Program-made: the position numbers and the translations under genes
Notes under the pieces: model-generated
Database searches by the model: none
What the model saw: only the letters and a program-made list of their open reading frames with translations
Told to the model about the DNA's origin: nothing
NCBI GenBank assembly: GCA_017521565.1
Contig: JAFXCE010000114.1
Span: forward strand, 1 to 64,000
Origin: Clostridia bacterium
GTDB taxonomy: Bacteria; Bacillota; Clostridia; Christensenellales; Aristaeellaceae
Direction of reading: 5' to 3'
DNA length: 64,000 nucleotides
Shown here: one piece after another, positions 44,169-52,472 of the stretch
Position numbering within the stretch: the stretch's first letter is position 1
How the letters are laid out: every line of letters starts with the position of its first letter

Positions 44169-45125
44169 ATGAATCCAAACAATACGCTTTACATTGTGGT
44201 TCCCTGCTATAAGGAGCAGGAAGTACTGCCGGAGACCAGCAAGCGCCTGCGCGAGAAGATTCTGGCGCTGCGCGCGGCGGGCAAGATCAGCGACAAGAGC
44301 CGCGTGATGTTTGTCAACGATGGTTCCAGCGACGATACGTGGCCCATCATCAGCAGGCTGCATGAGCAGGAGCCGGGCGTTTTCTCCGGCGTGAACCTCT
44401 CCCGCAACCGCGGACATCAGAATGCGCTGCTGGCAGGCCTGATGACGGCGGTCAACTATGCGGACATGATCGTGTCCATGGACGCTGACCTGCAGGACGA
44501 CATCAATGCTGTCGACGCCATGGTGGACGCCTATCATGAGGGCTTCGAGGTCGTTTACGGCGTGCGCAGCAAGCGCGACACCGATACATTCTTCAAGCGC
44601 TTCACTGCCGAGGGCTTTTATAAGGTCATGAAGGCGCTGGGCGTGGATATCGTCTTTAACCACGCGGATTACCGCCTGATGAGCCGGCGTGCGGTTGAGG
44701 GGCTGGCGCAGTTCTCGGAGGTCAACCTCTTTCTGCGCGGCATCGTGCCGCAGATTGGCTTCAAATGGACGACGGTGACGTATGAGCGCGCGGAGCGCTT
44801 TGCGGGCGAGAGCAAGTATCCGCTCAAGAAGATGCTTGCCTTTGCGGCGGATGGCATCACGTCCTTCTCCGTCAAGCCGATCCGCCTGGTGCTTTCTGCC
44901 GGCGTGGTCGTATTTCTGGTGAGCCTTGTGATGCTGCTGTATGCGCTGATCTCCAAGATCATGGGCGGAACGGCGGCGGGCTGGACCAGCCTGATGGGCT
45001 CCATCTGGCTGATCGGCGGTATTCAGCTGCTGAGCCTAGGCATCGTAGGCGAATACATCGGCAAGATCTACAACGAGACGAAGCGCCGTCCGCGATTCAT
45101 CATCGAGAACGTGCTGAACAAGTGA
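44169..45125 (+). CDS. Polyprenyl-phosphate glycosyltransferase (GT2, GtrB-like)
   Basis: 318 residues behind AAAGGAGC. GT2 domain: YIVVPCYKEQEVLPETSKRL, VNDGSSDDTW, DADLQDD (DxD metal motif) and the later RLMSRRAV stretch. Two C-terminal membrane spans (LVLSAGVVVFLVSLVMLLYAL; IWLIGGIQLLSLGIVGEYIGK) and ENVLNK are typical of GtrB/DPM1-like transferases that load a sugar on undecaprenyl phosphate for cell-surface glycans. It lies between the coiled-coil gene and mazG, with a terminator directly after it. Confidence 0.92.
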   Translation: MNPNNTLYIVVPCYKEQEVLPETSKRLREKILALRAAGKISDKSRVMFVNDGSSDDTWPIISRLHEQEPGVFSGVNLSRNRGHQNALLAGLMTAVNYADMIVSMDADLQDDINAVDAMVDAYHEGFEVVYGVRSKRDTDTFFKRFTAEGFYKVMKALGVDIVFNHADYRLMSRRAVEGLAQFSEVNLFLRGIVPQIGFKWTTVTYERAERFAGESKYPLKKMLAFAADGITSFSVKPIRLVLSAGVVVFLVSLVMLLYALISKIMGGTAAGWTSLMGSIWLIGGIQLLSLGIVGEYIGKIYNETKRRPRFIIENVLNK

Positions 45126-45131
45126 TCTTCT

Positions 45132-45155
45132 GCTCCCCTTCAAGGGGAGCTTTCT
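45132..45155 (+). terminator. Terminator after glycosyltransferase
   Basis: A 7-bp perfect stem (45132-45138 with 45144-45150) with loop TTCAA and a TTTCTTTC tail. Confidence 0.7.
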
Positions 45156-45180
45156 TTCGAGTTTCGGAGTGAAATAAAGT

Positions 45181-46560
45181 ATGGAAAATCAACACATGAT
45201 AACCGTGGCGGCGCTGGGGCCGGACAGCGGAGAGATGCTCACCATGGGGGCGCTTTCTGCGATGAAGCAGGCGGAGGCGCTGGTGCTGCGCACGGCGCGC
45301 CATGGCGCGGTTAAAACCATTGAGCAGGCGGGGCTGACGTATCAGACACTTGACGCGCTGTACGATCTGTGCGAGGATTTTGATGAGCTTTGCGAGCGGG
45401 CGGCGCAGGCGCTTATTGCCAAGGCAAAAACCGTCGGCTCGCTCTGCTACGCCGTCAGCGAGCCGGGCAGCGATGCGACGGTACGCGCCTTGGCGGCGGC
45501 GCTTCCGCAGGATATCGGCATGCGCGTGATCGGCGGCGTTTCGCTCGCGGCATGCGCGGCATGCGCGGTCATTCCCTTTGGCGTGGACGCCGAGAATCTG
45601 CGCACGGTGACGGCGCTTTCCACGCAGGAGATGCGCGTGCAGGCGGACTGCCCGCAGGTGATCACCGAGATTGACAGCCGGTACATGGCGTCGGACGTGA
45701 AGCTCTGGCTCACGGATCTGTTCGATGATGAGATGACCGTGTATTTCCTTGAAAACGCGGCGCAGGCGGGCGTACCGGCGAAGCCGATCCTGTTGTGCGA
45801 TCTTGACCGTCAGGCGCACTATGACCACCGCACGGCGGTGCTGGTGCCAAGGGTCAGCGTGTATGAGCGCAGCCGGGCGAACTATGAGGATTTTGTGGAG
45901 GTCATCTCTCGCCTGCGCGCGCCGGGCGGCTGTCCGTGGGACAGGGCGCAGACCTTCCACACCCTGCGCCAGTACATGATCGAAGAGGCCTGCGAGGCGG
46001 CGGAGGCGATGGACAGGGACGATCCGATGAAAATCGCGGATGAGCTGGGCGACGTGCTGCTGCAGGTGGTGCTCAACAGCTGCATCGGTGCAGAGCACAG
46101 GGACTTTACCGACCGCGATGTGACGAGCATGGCAACGCGCAAGATGATCACACGGCATGAGCATGTCTTTGGCAAGGCAAAGGCCGGAGATGCGCAGGCG
46201 GTCGTCTCCGTATGGGAGAACGCCAAGAAGAAGGAGCGGGGCGAGCAGAGCGCGCTGGAGCGCGTGCTGGATGTGCCAAGCTCCCTTCCGGCGCTGATGC
46301 GCGGGCAGAAGATCATTCGCCGCCAGTGGCAGGCAAACGGCGAGACGCATAGCCTGGAGGAAGTCCGGGCGGGCGCGCTGGAGGCGATGCGCGCGCTTGC
46401 GGAGGAAAACGCAGGCGAGGAAGCATTGGGCGCAGCACTGGAAAACCTGTGCGCGATGGCGCATGCGATGGATCTTGATGCGGAGATTGCGCTTCGCAGC
46501 GCAATCACAAGGCGAATCGACAGGATACGCCAGGCGCAGCAAAGCCGGAAAGAATGCTGA
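45181..46560 (+). CDS. mazG: YabN-type nucleotide pyrophosphohydrolase MazG with methylase-like domain
   Basis: 459 residues. The N-terminal 210 residues are a tetrapyrrole-methylase-like domain (ITVAALGPDSGEMLTMGALSAM) in which the usual GPGDP motif is GPDSG, so it may not methylate. The C-terminal part is MazG: LRAPGGCPWDRAQTFHTLRQYMIEEACEA (EExxE metal site), MKIADELGDVLLQ and the KRR/ALER linker. MazG hydrolyses NTPs to NMP and pyrophosphate, cleaning the nucleotide pool. The next gene is HU, the conserved mazG-hup order of Bacillota. The start follows a terminator and has RBS CGGAG. Confidence 0.92.
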   Translation: MENQHMITVAALGPDSGEMLTMGALSAMKQAEALVLRTARHGAVKTIEQAGLTYQTLDALYDLCEDFDELCERAAQALIAKAKTVGSLCYAVSEPGSDATVRALAAALPQDIGMRVIGGVSLAACAACAVIPFGVDAENLRTVTALSTQEMRVQADCPQVITEIDSRYMASDVKLWLTDLFDDEMTVYFLENAAQAGVPAKPILLCDLDRQAHYDHRTAVLVPRVSVYERSRANYEDFVEVISRLRAPGGCPWDRAQTFHTLRQYMIEEACEAAEAMDRDDPMKIADELGDVLLQVVLNSCIGAEHRDFTDRDVTSMATRKMITRHEHVFGKAKAGDAQAVVSVWENAKKKERGEQSALERVLDVPSSLPALMRGQKIIRRQWQANGETHSLEEVRAGALEAMRALAEENAGEEALGAALENLCAMAHAMDLDAEIALRSAITRRIDRIRQAQQSRKEC

Positions 46561-46607
46561 AAAAACGTTTGTCTGCAAGAAAAATTCAAAGAATTGCACT
46601 TCCCCTC

Positions 46608-46636
46608 TTGCATGAAAGCGGAAAAGCATGTAGAAT
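46608..46636 (+). promoter_or_regulatory. Putative hup promoter
   Basis: TTGCAT (46608-46613) and TAGAAT (46631-46636), 17 nt apart, 78 nt before HU. Confidence 0.7.
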
Positions 46637-46713
46637 ATGCTTTAGTCGTCTCTGCGGGGCTGGCTGCAAGGCCGGTATGACGCGGGGCACTGTTTAAGGA
46701 GGATAATCGTACC

Positions 46714-46989
46714 ATGAATAAGAATGAACTGAGCGCGGCGATCGCCGCGAAGGCGGGTCTGACCCGCAAGGATGCTGAGGCGGCCCTGTGCGCGATGAGC
46801 GATATCATTGCCGAGAGCCTGAAGAATGGCGAGAAGGTCCAGATCGTGGGCTTCGGCGCGTTCGAGGTGAAGGAGCGCCCGGCGCGCAAGGCGCGCAACC
46901 CGAAGACCGGCGAGGAAATCCAGATCGGCGCGCGCCGCTCTCCGATGTTCAAGCCGGGCAAGTCCCTCAAGGAAGCCGTCGAGGGCTAA
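46714..46989 (+). CDS. hup: HU-family DNA-binding protein
   Basis: 91 residues behind AAGGAGG. Typical HU: MNKNELSAAIAAKAG, the VQIVGFGAFEVKERPARKARNPKTGEEI beta-arm region and C-terminal FKPGKSLKEAV. It bends and compacts DNA in the nucleoid. A short leader of about 70 nt precedes it, and a strong terminator follows; this suggests a highly expressed monocistronic gene. Lys/Ala richness is normal for the family. Confidence 0.97.
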   Translation: MNKNELSAAIAAKAGLTRKDAEAALCAMSDIIAESLKNGEKVQIVGFGAFEVKERPARKARNPKTGEEIQIGARRSPMFKPGKSLKEAVEG

Positions 46990-47004
46990 GCTGAGGATCT
47001 GCTG

Positions 47005-47043
47005 AAAAGAACATCCCGGGATGAACGTCCCGGGATTCTTTTT
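47005..47043 (+). terminator. Terminator of hup
   Basis: An 8-bp core stem (47013-47020 with 47029-47036), extended by AAAGAA/TTCTTT and followed by T residues. Confidence 0.8.
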
Positions 47044-47115
47044 ATCTGACCGGAAATCACAGAGGCAAGCGGGTATAGCCCGGTTTTGTGTATACAAACG
47101 GCACGGAGGATGTCC

Positions 47116-48033
47116 ATGAGTTATATTGTCAAGCCCCTGAGCTATGTGCTGGTGATTGTGCTGGGCTATCTGCTTAAGCGGGCAGGTTTCTTCGGCAAAT
47201 CGGATCACCGCCTGATCTCCAAGATCATGATCAACGTGACAATGCCCTGCACAATCGTGCGTGCGTTTGCCAGCTTTACGCGCGATGCGCAAATGTTCAT
47301 CATCGTGGGCATCGGCTTTGCGCTGGCCTGCCTGCCGATGGTGCTGATGTACCTGACGACGCGGGGCGTAGGCACGCGCCTTCGCGCCTATCGGATGCTC
47401 AACATCGGCGGCTACAACATCGGCTGCTTCTCCATGCCGCTGATTGAGGTGTTCTTTGGCAGTACAGGTGTGATTACCGCGTGCATGTTCGATACGGGCA
47501 ATGCGGTGATGATGACCGGCGGTTCCTATGCGATGACCTCCACGCTGCTGAAAACCGGCGGCGAGGAAAGGGACAGTGTGAAGGATGTGCTGCTGAAGTT
47601 CCTCAAGTCTGCGCCGTTTGATACCTACATGGTCATGTTCGCGCTGGCTGCGCTGAATGTCAGGATTCCGGAAAACGTCTTTACCCTCGTGACGCCGGCG
47701 GCGAACGCAAATGCATTCCTCGCCATGCTGATGATCGGCATGATGTTTGAGCCGGCGGGCGACCGGGCGATGCTCCGCGAGGCCGCGCGCGAATTGACCA
47801 TCCGTTATGCGCTGGCGGTGGTGTTTGCGCTTGGCTGCTATTTCCTGACGCCGTTTGATCTGATCATCCGCCAGACGCTGGTGGTGATCTGCTTTGGACC
47901 GCTTTCCAGCCTTGCGCCGATCTACACGGACCGCTGTCACAGCGACACGGCGCTGGCAAGCTTCACCAATTCTGCGTCCATTGCGGTGAGCCTTGTGCTG
48001 ATGCTGGCGATTTCCATGTATTTTGTTGCTTGA
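47116..48033 (+). CDS. AEC-family auxin-efflux-type transporter (copy 1)
   Basis: 305 residues from the ATG at 47116 (GGAGG six nt upstream). Ten membrane spans with an inverted-repeat topology; the N terminus VLGYLLKRAGFFGKSDHRLISKIMINVTMPC carries the conserved TxPC motif. AEC proteins export or import organic acids, amino acids or other anions. The substrate is not evident. A second, related AEC gene lies 1.3 kb downstream, with the DUF362 gene between them, suggesting a common process. Confidence 0.9.
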   Translation: MSYIVKPLSYVLVIVLGYLLKRAGFFGKSDHRLISKIMINVTMPCTIVRAFASFTRDAQMFIIVGIGFALACLPMVLMYLTTRGVGTRLRAYRMLNIGGYNIGCFSMPLIEVFFGSTGVITACMFDTGNAVMMTGGSYAMTSTLLKTGGEERDSVKDVLLKFLKSAPFDTYMVMFALAALNVRIPENVFTLVTPAANANAFLAMLMIGMMFEPAGDRAMLREAARELTIRYALAVVFALGCYFLTPFDLIIRQTLVVICFGPLSSLAPIYTDRCHSDTALASFTNSASIAVSLVLMLAISMYFVA

Positions 48034-48054
48034 TGCGGCATTTGATTGTATAAT
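48026..48054 (+). promoter_or_regulatory. Putative promoter of DUF362 gene
   Basis: TTGCTT (48026-48031, overlapping the end of the AEC gene) and TATAAT (48049-48054), 17 nt apart. Confidence 0.6.
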
Positions 48055-48112
48055 AGATAAATCGGAATATATGCATAAGTGCGCTGACCTAAGACAAACA
48101 GGAGGAACGGTT

Positions 48113-49249
48113 ATGGAAAAGGCAAAGGTATACTTTACGGATTTCCGAACGGTCGCCAACGGGGACGGCCTGACCAATAAGCTCAAGAAGCTCATCCGTA
48201 AGGCGGGCATTGGCGAGATCGACATGGAAGGCAAGTTTGTGGCGATCAAGATGCACTTCGGCGAGCAGGGCAACCTCAGCTTCCTGCGCCCGAACTACGC
48301 GCGCGCAGTGGTGGACGTCGTTAAGGATCTGGGCGGCAAGCCCTATCTGACCGACTGCAACACGCTGTATCCAGGCAGCCGCAAGAATGCGCTGGAGCAT
48401 CTGCAGTGCGCATGGGAGAACGGCTTTACGCCGCTGACCGTCGGCTGCCCGATCCTCATCGGCGACGGCCTGCGCGGAACGGACGATGTGCTCGTCCCGG
48501 TTGAGGGCGGCGAATATGTGAAGGAAGCGAAGATCGGCCGCGCGGTGATGGATGCGGATATCTTCATCAGCCTGACGCATTTCAAAGGCCACGAGTCCAC
48601 GGGCTTTGGCGGCGCGATCAAGAACATCGGCATGGGCTGCGGTTCCCGCGCGGGCAAGGCGGAGCAGCACAACAACGGCAAGCCGGTCATCGAGGAATAC
48701 GACTGCCGCGGCTGCAAGCTCTGTCAGAAGCTCTGCGCCAACGAAGGCCTGGTTTTCAACGAGGAAACCCGCAAGATGCGCGTCAATCAGGATAAGTGCC
48801 TGGGCTGCGGCCGCTGCCTTGGCGCGTGCAACTTTGACGCGATCCACTTTGTCAGCGACAACGCGAACGCGGTGCTCAACTGCCGCATGGCCGAGTACGC
48901 GAAGGCGGTCGTCGATGGCCGTCCGCATTTCCACATCTCGCTGGTTCAGGATATCTCGCCGAACTGCGACTGCCACTGCGAGAACGACGCGCCGATCCTG
49001 CCGGATGTCGGCATGTTTGCCTCCTTTGATCCGCTGGCGCTGGATCAGGCATGCGTGGATGCGTGCCTGAAGAGCGCGCCGCTGCCGAACAGCCAGCTCT
49101 GGGACAACCTGCGCAAGCCGGGCTTTGCGGATTGGGGTGATCCGTTTACCAATTCTACGCCGAACTCCGAGTGGAAATCCTGCCTGGATCACGCCGAGAA
49201 GATCGGTCTGGGCGTGCGCGAATACGAGATCATCGAGATGAAGCGATAA
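48113..49249 (+). CDS. DUF362 protein with two 4Fe-4S clusters
   Basis: 378 residues from the ATG at 48113 (AGGAGG upstream; longer frame crosses the promoter). N-terminal DUF362 domain (VYFTDFRTV, VAIKMHFGEQGNLSFLRP, FISLTHFKGHESTGFGGAIKNIGMG) followed by a two-cluster ferredoxin domain CRGCKLCQKLC and CLGCGRCLGACNFDA, and a second DUF362-like tail (SFDPLALDQACVDAC). These proteins occur in anaerobes and probably move electrons or bind an unknown substrate. It is flanked by two AEC transporters in the same direction, so the three may act together. The exact reaction is unknown. Confidence 0.93.
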   Translation: MEKAKVYFTDFRTVANGDGLTNKLKKLIRKAGIGEIDMEGKFVAIKMHFGEQGNLSFLRPNYARAVVDVVKDLGGKPYLTDCNTLYPGSRKNALEHLQCAWENGFTPLTVGCPILIGDGLRGTDDVLVPVEGGEYVKEAKIGRAVMDADIFISLTHFKGHESTGFGGAIKNIGMGCGSRAGKAEQHNNGKPVIEEYDCRGCKLCQKLCANEGLVFNEETRKMRVNQDKCLGCGRCLGACNFDAIHFVSDNANAVLNCRMAEYAKAVVDGRPHFHISLVQDISPNCDCHCENDAPILPDVGMFASFDPLALDQACVDACLKSAPLPNSQLWDNLRKPGFADWGDPFTNSTPNSEWKSCLDHAEKIGLGVREYEIIEMKR

Positions 49250-49291
49250 GACGGTGCGGGGGACGCGGCGTATAGAAACCGGAGAATCACT

Positions 49292-50200
49292 ATGCTGGAT
49301 ATTGTCATGCGAGCAGCCAGCTTCATTGCGATCATCGTGATGGGCTACCTGCTCAAGAAGATCGGTTTTTTCAAGGAAGAGGACTTTGGCCTTCTCTCCA
49401 AGGTGGCCATCAGGATCACGCTGCCCTGTGCGATCATCGTCAGCTTCAGCGGCAAGGAGATCGATCCTGCGCTGCTGGCCCTGCCGCTGATTGCGATGGT
49501 CTGCGGCGCGATCTATGTCGCGCTGGGATACCTGCTGAACCGAAATAAGCCCAGAGAGCAGCAGGCGTTTGCGATGCTGAATCTGGCGGGCTACAACATC
49601 GGCAGCTTTACCATTCCCTTTGCGCAGAGCTTTCTGGGGCCGATGGCCGTCGTCGCCATCAGCATCTTTGATACCGGCAATGCGGTCATCTGCCTGGGCG
49701 GCGCGTTTTCTCTGGCCTGCATGGTCAAGGACGGAAGCGGTTTTTCGGTGAAACGGATCGTGAAGGCGCTGCTTCGTTCCGTGCCCTTTGTCGTCTATGT
49801 GATCATGCTGACGATGAATCTTTTGAGCATTGCAACGCCGAGATTCGTGCTGTCGATTGCGGAAATCGGCAACAGCGCCAACGCTTTTGCAGCGATGCTG
49901 ATGATCGGCGTCGGGTTCAAGCTGGAGGCGAAGCGTGAGCAGATGTCCACGATTGCCAAGCTGGTTGCGATCCGCTATTCGGTTGCGCTGGCTGCGGCGC
50001 TGGCCTGCTACAACCTGCTGCCGTTTGCGCTGGAGGTCCGTCAGGCGCTGGTGATTCTCGCCTTTGCTCCGATTGGCTCATCCGTGCCGGGATTCACGGG
50101 CGAAATGAAGGGCGACGTGGGCCTTTCCAGCGCGCTCAACTCGATCTGCATGGTGATTTCCATTGCGATCATCGTGGCGCTGCTGCTGGTTATGCTGTAA
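49292..50200 (+). CDS. AEC-family transporter (copy 2)
   Basis: 302 residues, GGAG 9 nt upstream. The N-terminal VMGYLLKKIGFFKEEDFGLLSKVAIRITLPCAIIVSF again has the LPC motif, and the span pattern matches the copy at 47116. Shared phrases such as MLNLAGYNIGSFTIPFAQ (copy 1: MLNIGGYNIGCFSMPL) show that the two are paralogues. Start 42 nt after the DUF362 stop suggests one transcript. Substrate unknown; a strong bidirectional terminator follows. Confidence 0.9.
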   Translation: MLDIVMRAASFIAIIVMGYLLKKIGFFKEEDFGLLSKVAIRITLPCAIIVSFSGKEIDPALLALPLIAMVCGAIYVALGYLLNRNKPREQQAFAMLNLAGYNIGSFTIPFAQSFLGPMAVVAISIFDTGNAVICLGGAFSLACMVKDGSGFSVKRIVKALLRSVPFVVYVIMLTMNLLSIATPRFVLSIAEIGNSANAFAAMLMIGVGFKLEAKREQMSTIAKLVAIRYSVALAAALACYNLLPFALEVRQALVILAFAPIGSSVPGFTGEMKGDVGLSSALNSICMVISIAIIVALLLVML

Positions 50201-50214
50201 AACTGAGCAATATA

Positions 50215-50249
50215 AAAAAGCTCCTTTCCGGGATGGGAAGGAGCTTTTT
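50215..50249 (+). terminator. Strong bidirectional terminator
   Basis: A 12-bp stem (50215-50226 with 50238-50249) starts in A residues and ends in T residues, so it can stop transcription from both sides. Confidence 0.85.
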
Positions 50250-50272
50250 GAATTGATGAGAAAAAATGTATA

Positions 50273-50322
50273 CCCTTCCACCGCTCACGCGGTCCCCCTC
50301 CCCTTAAAAGGGGAGGCTGGGG
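50273..50322. repeat. Compact double-hairpin element
   Basis: Two adjacent hairpins, CCGC/GCGG (50281-50292) and CCTCCCC/GGGGAGG (50297-50316, loop TTAAAA), sit between the terminator and the XRE gene. From memory, elements of this look are dispersed in genomes of gut Clostridia. Only one full copy is in the window, so repetitive nature is inferred. Confidence 0.4.
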
Positions 50323-50565
50323 CTATTTGATTTCCTGTTCTAAAGAATCAAACTCTGGTGTGGAAAAGAACTCACTGAGTGTGATGCCAAACCCATCGCA
50401 GAGCTTTTTGATGGTAGTGATGCCAGGATTCTTGCTTTCTCCATTCATGATGCTTTTTACGGTTGATTGAGATACACCTGAGTGATTACTGATGCCGTTG
50501 ACTGTGAAGCCGTGCTCATCACAAAGCTGACGAATACGGAGGGCTACGGTTTGTTGAGTATCCAT
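50323..50565 (-). CDS. Small XRE-family HTH regulator
   Basis: 80 residues from the ATG at 50565 (GGAGG upstream); the larger frame to 50784 would pass through its own promoter and the divergent gene. It is almost only an HTH: RIRQLCDEHGFTVNGISNHSGVSQSTVKSIMNGE, with recognition helix QSTVKSIM, followed by GITTIKKLCDGFGITLSEFF. It is like phage Cro/C1-type repressors without a ligand domain. Two divergent promoters with a 7-bp-arm inverted repeat lie upstream, so it probably represses itself and the gene at 50685. Confidence 0.9.
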   Translation of the reverse strand: MDTQQTVALRIRQLCDEHGFTVNGISNHSGVSQSTVKSIMNGESKNPGITTIKKLCDGFGITLSEFFSTPEFDSLEQEIK

Positions 50566-50601
50566 ATAAAGCCCTCCTTTTGAAATACTGTGTACAGTCA
50601 A

Positions 50602-50630
50602 ATGATATTTCAAACAGAAAAAACTTGTTA
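50602..50630 (-). promoter_or_regulatory. Putative XRE gene promoter
   Basis: Minus-strand TAACAA (50625-50630) and TATCAT (50602-50607), 17 nt apart. The -35 box lies at the edge of the operator-like repeat. Confidence 0.55.
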
Positions 50631-50645
50631 GTGATAATTCACTAA
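50628..50645. promoter_or_regulatory. Operator-like inverted repeat
   Basis: TTAGTGA-TAAT-TCACTAA, a dyad with 7-bp perfect arms, overlaps the -35 regions of both divergent promoters. This is the expected position for binding by the dimeric XRE repressor encoded alongside. Confidence 0.65.
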
Positions 50646-50666
50646 CCTGAGTATTTATGATATAAT
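50638..50666 (+). promoter_or_regulatory. Putative promoter of the 50685 gene
   Basis: TTCACT (50638-50643) and a perfect TATAAT (50661-50666), 17 nt apart. Confidence 0.65.
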
Positions 50667-50684
50667 CAAGGAGAGGGGGAATAC

Positions 50685-50948
50685 GTGGTGGGAAAGGATA
50701 ATCAAAGAACCGAAATAAGGAACGAAGAAATCTCTTATATAGAGACGCCAAACGAAGCTGTGGCGAGGCATCTTGACAAGGCAATCAATGAAATATGCAG
50801 CGCGCTTTCCCTGCGGTGCATGGAAAACGAAACGGAACTGAGGATGGAGCTGTTCCATATTGGAGAAGCGCTCTGTCAACAGCGAATTGCGATCGGCGGC
50901 ATCCCGAAACGGGACGGAATTGGGTTTGGAAAGCTGCCGGCAAAATAA
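50685..50948 (+). CDS. Small hypothetical protein divergent from the XRE gene
   Basis: 87 residues from a GTG at 50685 or 50688, with AAGGAGAGGGGG upstream. A helical, charged sequence (EISYIETPNEAVARHLDKAINEICSAL, ENETELRMELFHIGEALCQQ) with no signal peptide or membrane span. No family recognised. Base composition is somewhat less GC-rich than most neighbours. It shares a promoter region and operator-like repeat with the XRE regulator, so the pair may be a small regulatory or addiction-type module; this is only an inference from layout. Confidence 0.65.
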   Translation: MVGKDNQRTEIRNEEISYIETPNEAVARHLDKAINEICSALSLRCMENETELRMELFHIGEALCQQRIAIGGIPKRDGIGFGKLPAK

Positions 50949-50981
50949 AGGCGGACGACAGGCGTGTCGTCCGTTTGCTTA

Positions 50982-52262
50982 TTATCGCTGGGTGTTGCTG
51001 TGGGTAATCTCGTTGTATCCCGGAATCTTCGGGTCGCGGCCGACGCGCGTGTTATCCTGCGTGCGATCCTGCAGGGGCTGCACAGGATGGGGCGCGGTTT
51101 CAAAGCGGTAATCCCGGCCGTGGCGGCGGATCGTCTGATCGATGACCATGTGGCTGGCGACCTGCGCGGTATCGGGATGGACGATGTCCTGATAGGCGAA
51201 GAACGGATCGGCGCACTCGAGCGACTGGACGGGAACGGGGTTTTTGTCCTTGTAGGTGTTCTGCACGGTGGTGAGAATAGAACGGACGTAAGGGATATTG
51301 GACTCAAGGCGCAGCGGCGCCGGGAAGTTTCCATCGGGAATGACCTGCTGCCAGTGCTTGCCTTCAAACTGCTCCAGAAGCTGCGCCGCCTTGTGCAGAT
51401 GGGCGATCTCATGTTCGAGGTTCTGCGCCCAGATGGTTCGGATATACGGGTCGGTTTCCGTCTGTTCGCAGGACCAATAGAGATAGCATTCTACAAATTC
51501 GTGCATCAGCAGGCATTCCAGCCACGTCGTGCTCGCGTCCATCAGCGATTCATACTGGGTGACATGCTGCTCCTCGATCATGGCAATCTCCTGATAGAGG
51601 CGGCGGCCGAGATCATTCTTGTAGAAGCCCGTCTGGTTCATGTAGTAGTTCATGGTCTGCTGCTCGGCGGCGGTGATGATCATCGAGGCGAGCTTGTCAA
51701 AGAGCGGAGAATCCTTGCCGAGGGGGCAGGGGATGCCGTCCTTCGGGAAGCGATGCTCGGAGATCGTCGGGCGGCCCGGCATGATCTCGGTATAGCGGCC
51801 GACGAGACGCTCGGCATGCTGGCCGTCGTCCATCTCCATTAGGTCGGCATAGCGATACAGGTGGTCAAAGTCCTCAAGCAGGGCAAGGTCAAGCGCCTGC
51901 TTGACGTTCGGGGAGGAGACGCGCTTGGCCAGATGTGCGGTGAGGTCGACCGCCAGCTGCTCATAGCCGATGGTATGTTCGAGGATCGATTCGCAGATGG
52001 GCTTGAGGTTGGCAAGCTTCTTTTGCTGCTGCTGTTCCGTGCGGCGGGTCATCGCCAGTTCGCGGCGAATGTCCTGACTCTGGCAGTGGCGCGCCATCTG
52101 ATGGGAGAATTTGACCGCCTCATACTCCGTACCGTTCATCAGAATGATGCGGCATTTGGTGTAGGGATCCGTCTCCAGCGGGTGATAGGCCCGTGGGTAG
52201 AGCGCAGGAAAGCTTTCAAATGTCTTGGTAATCGGCAGTGGTTTTTGATCAAACGGATTCAT
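50982..52262 (-). CDS. Unknown ferritin-like helical protein
   Basis: 426 residues from the ATG at 52262 (AAGGAG is 14 nt upstream; a GTG at 52274 is too close). The sequence is made of long helices with repeated Glu and His that resemble ferritin-like di-iron bundles: EYEAVKFSHQMARH, SILEHTIGYEQL, LLEDFDHLYRYADLMEMDDGQHAERL, MIITAAEQQTMNYYM, IAMIEEQHVTQYESL and NLEHEIAHLHKAAQLLE. The paired E/ExxH motifs suggest two metal sites. No signal peptide. I cannot name the family. It is convergent with the 50685 gene and divergent from the Na+ pump genes. A role in metal or oxidative stress is only a guess. Confidence 0.75.
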   Translation of the reverse strand: MNPFDQKPLPITKTFESFPALYPRAYHPLETDPYTKCRIILMNGTEYEAVKFSHQMARHCQSQDIRRELAMTRRTEQQQQKKLANLKPICESILEHTIGYEQLAVDLTAHLAKRVSSPNVKQALDLALLEDFDHLYRYADLMEMDDGQHAERLVGRYTEIMPGRPTISEHRFPKDGIPCPLGKDSPLFDKLASMIITAAEQQTMNYYMNQTGFYKNDLGRRLYQEIAMIEEQHVTQYESLMDASTTWLECLLMHEFVECYLYWSCEQTETDPYIRTIWAQNLEHEIAHLHKAAQLLEQFEGKHWQQVIPDGNFPAPLRLESNIPYVRSILTTVQNTYKDKNPVPVQSLECADPFFAYQDIVHPDTAQVASHMVIDQTIRRHGRDYRFETAPHPVQPLQDRTQDNTRVGRDPKIPGYNEITHSNTQR

Positions 52263-52392
52263 GCTTTGAATCACACTCCTTGATTCTTCAGTGTATCCCG
52301 GCGCAGGCAGAATCATGCATGCGGTGTAAGAAAAAGTAGTAAACATCAAGGAAAGACTATATGAGCAGATTTTATAGAATGATATTCAGATC

Positions 52393-52421
52393 TTGTACGA
52401 AATGGAAAAAGGGAATATAAT
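52393..52421 (+). promoter_or_regulatory. Putative promoter of Na+-pump genes
   Basis: TTGTAC (52393-52398) and a perfect TATAAT (52416-52421), 17 nt apart; a short TTCCCT/AGGGAA hairpin lies in the leader. Confidence 0.7.
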
Positions 52422-52472
52422 ATAGAAGTATTGGATTTCCCTGAAGGGAAGAATAGAAACGGAGGAAAAAAC

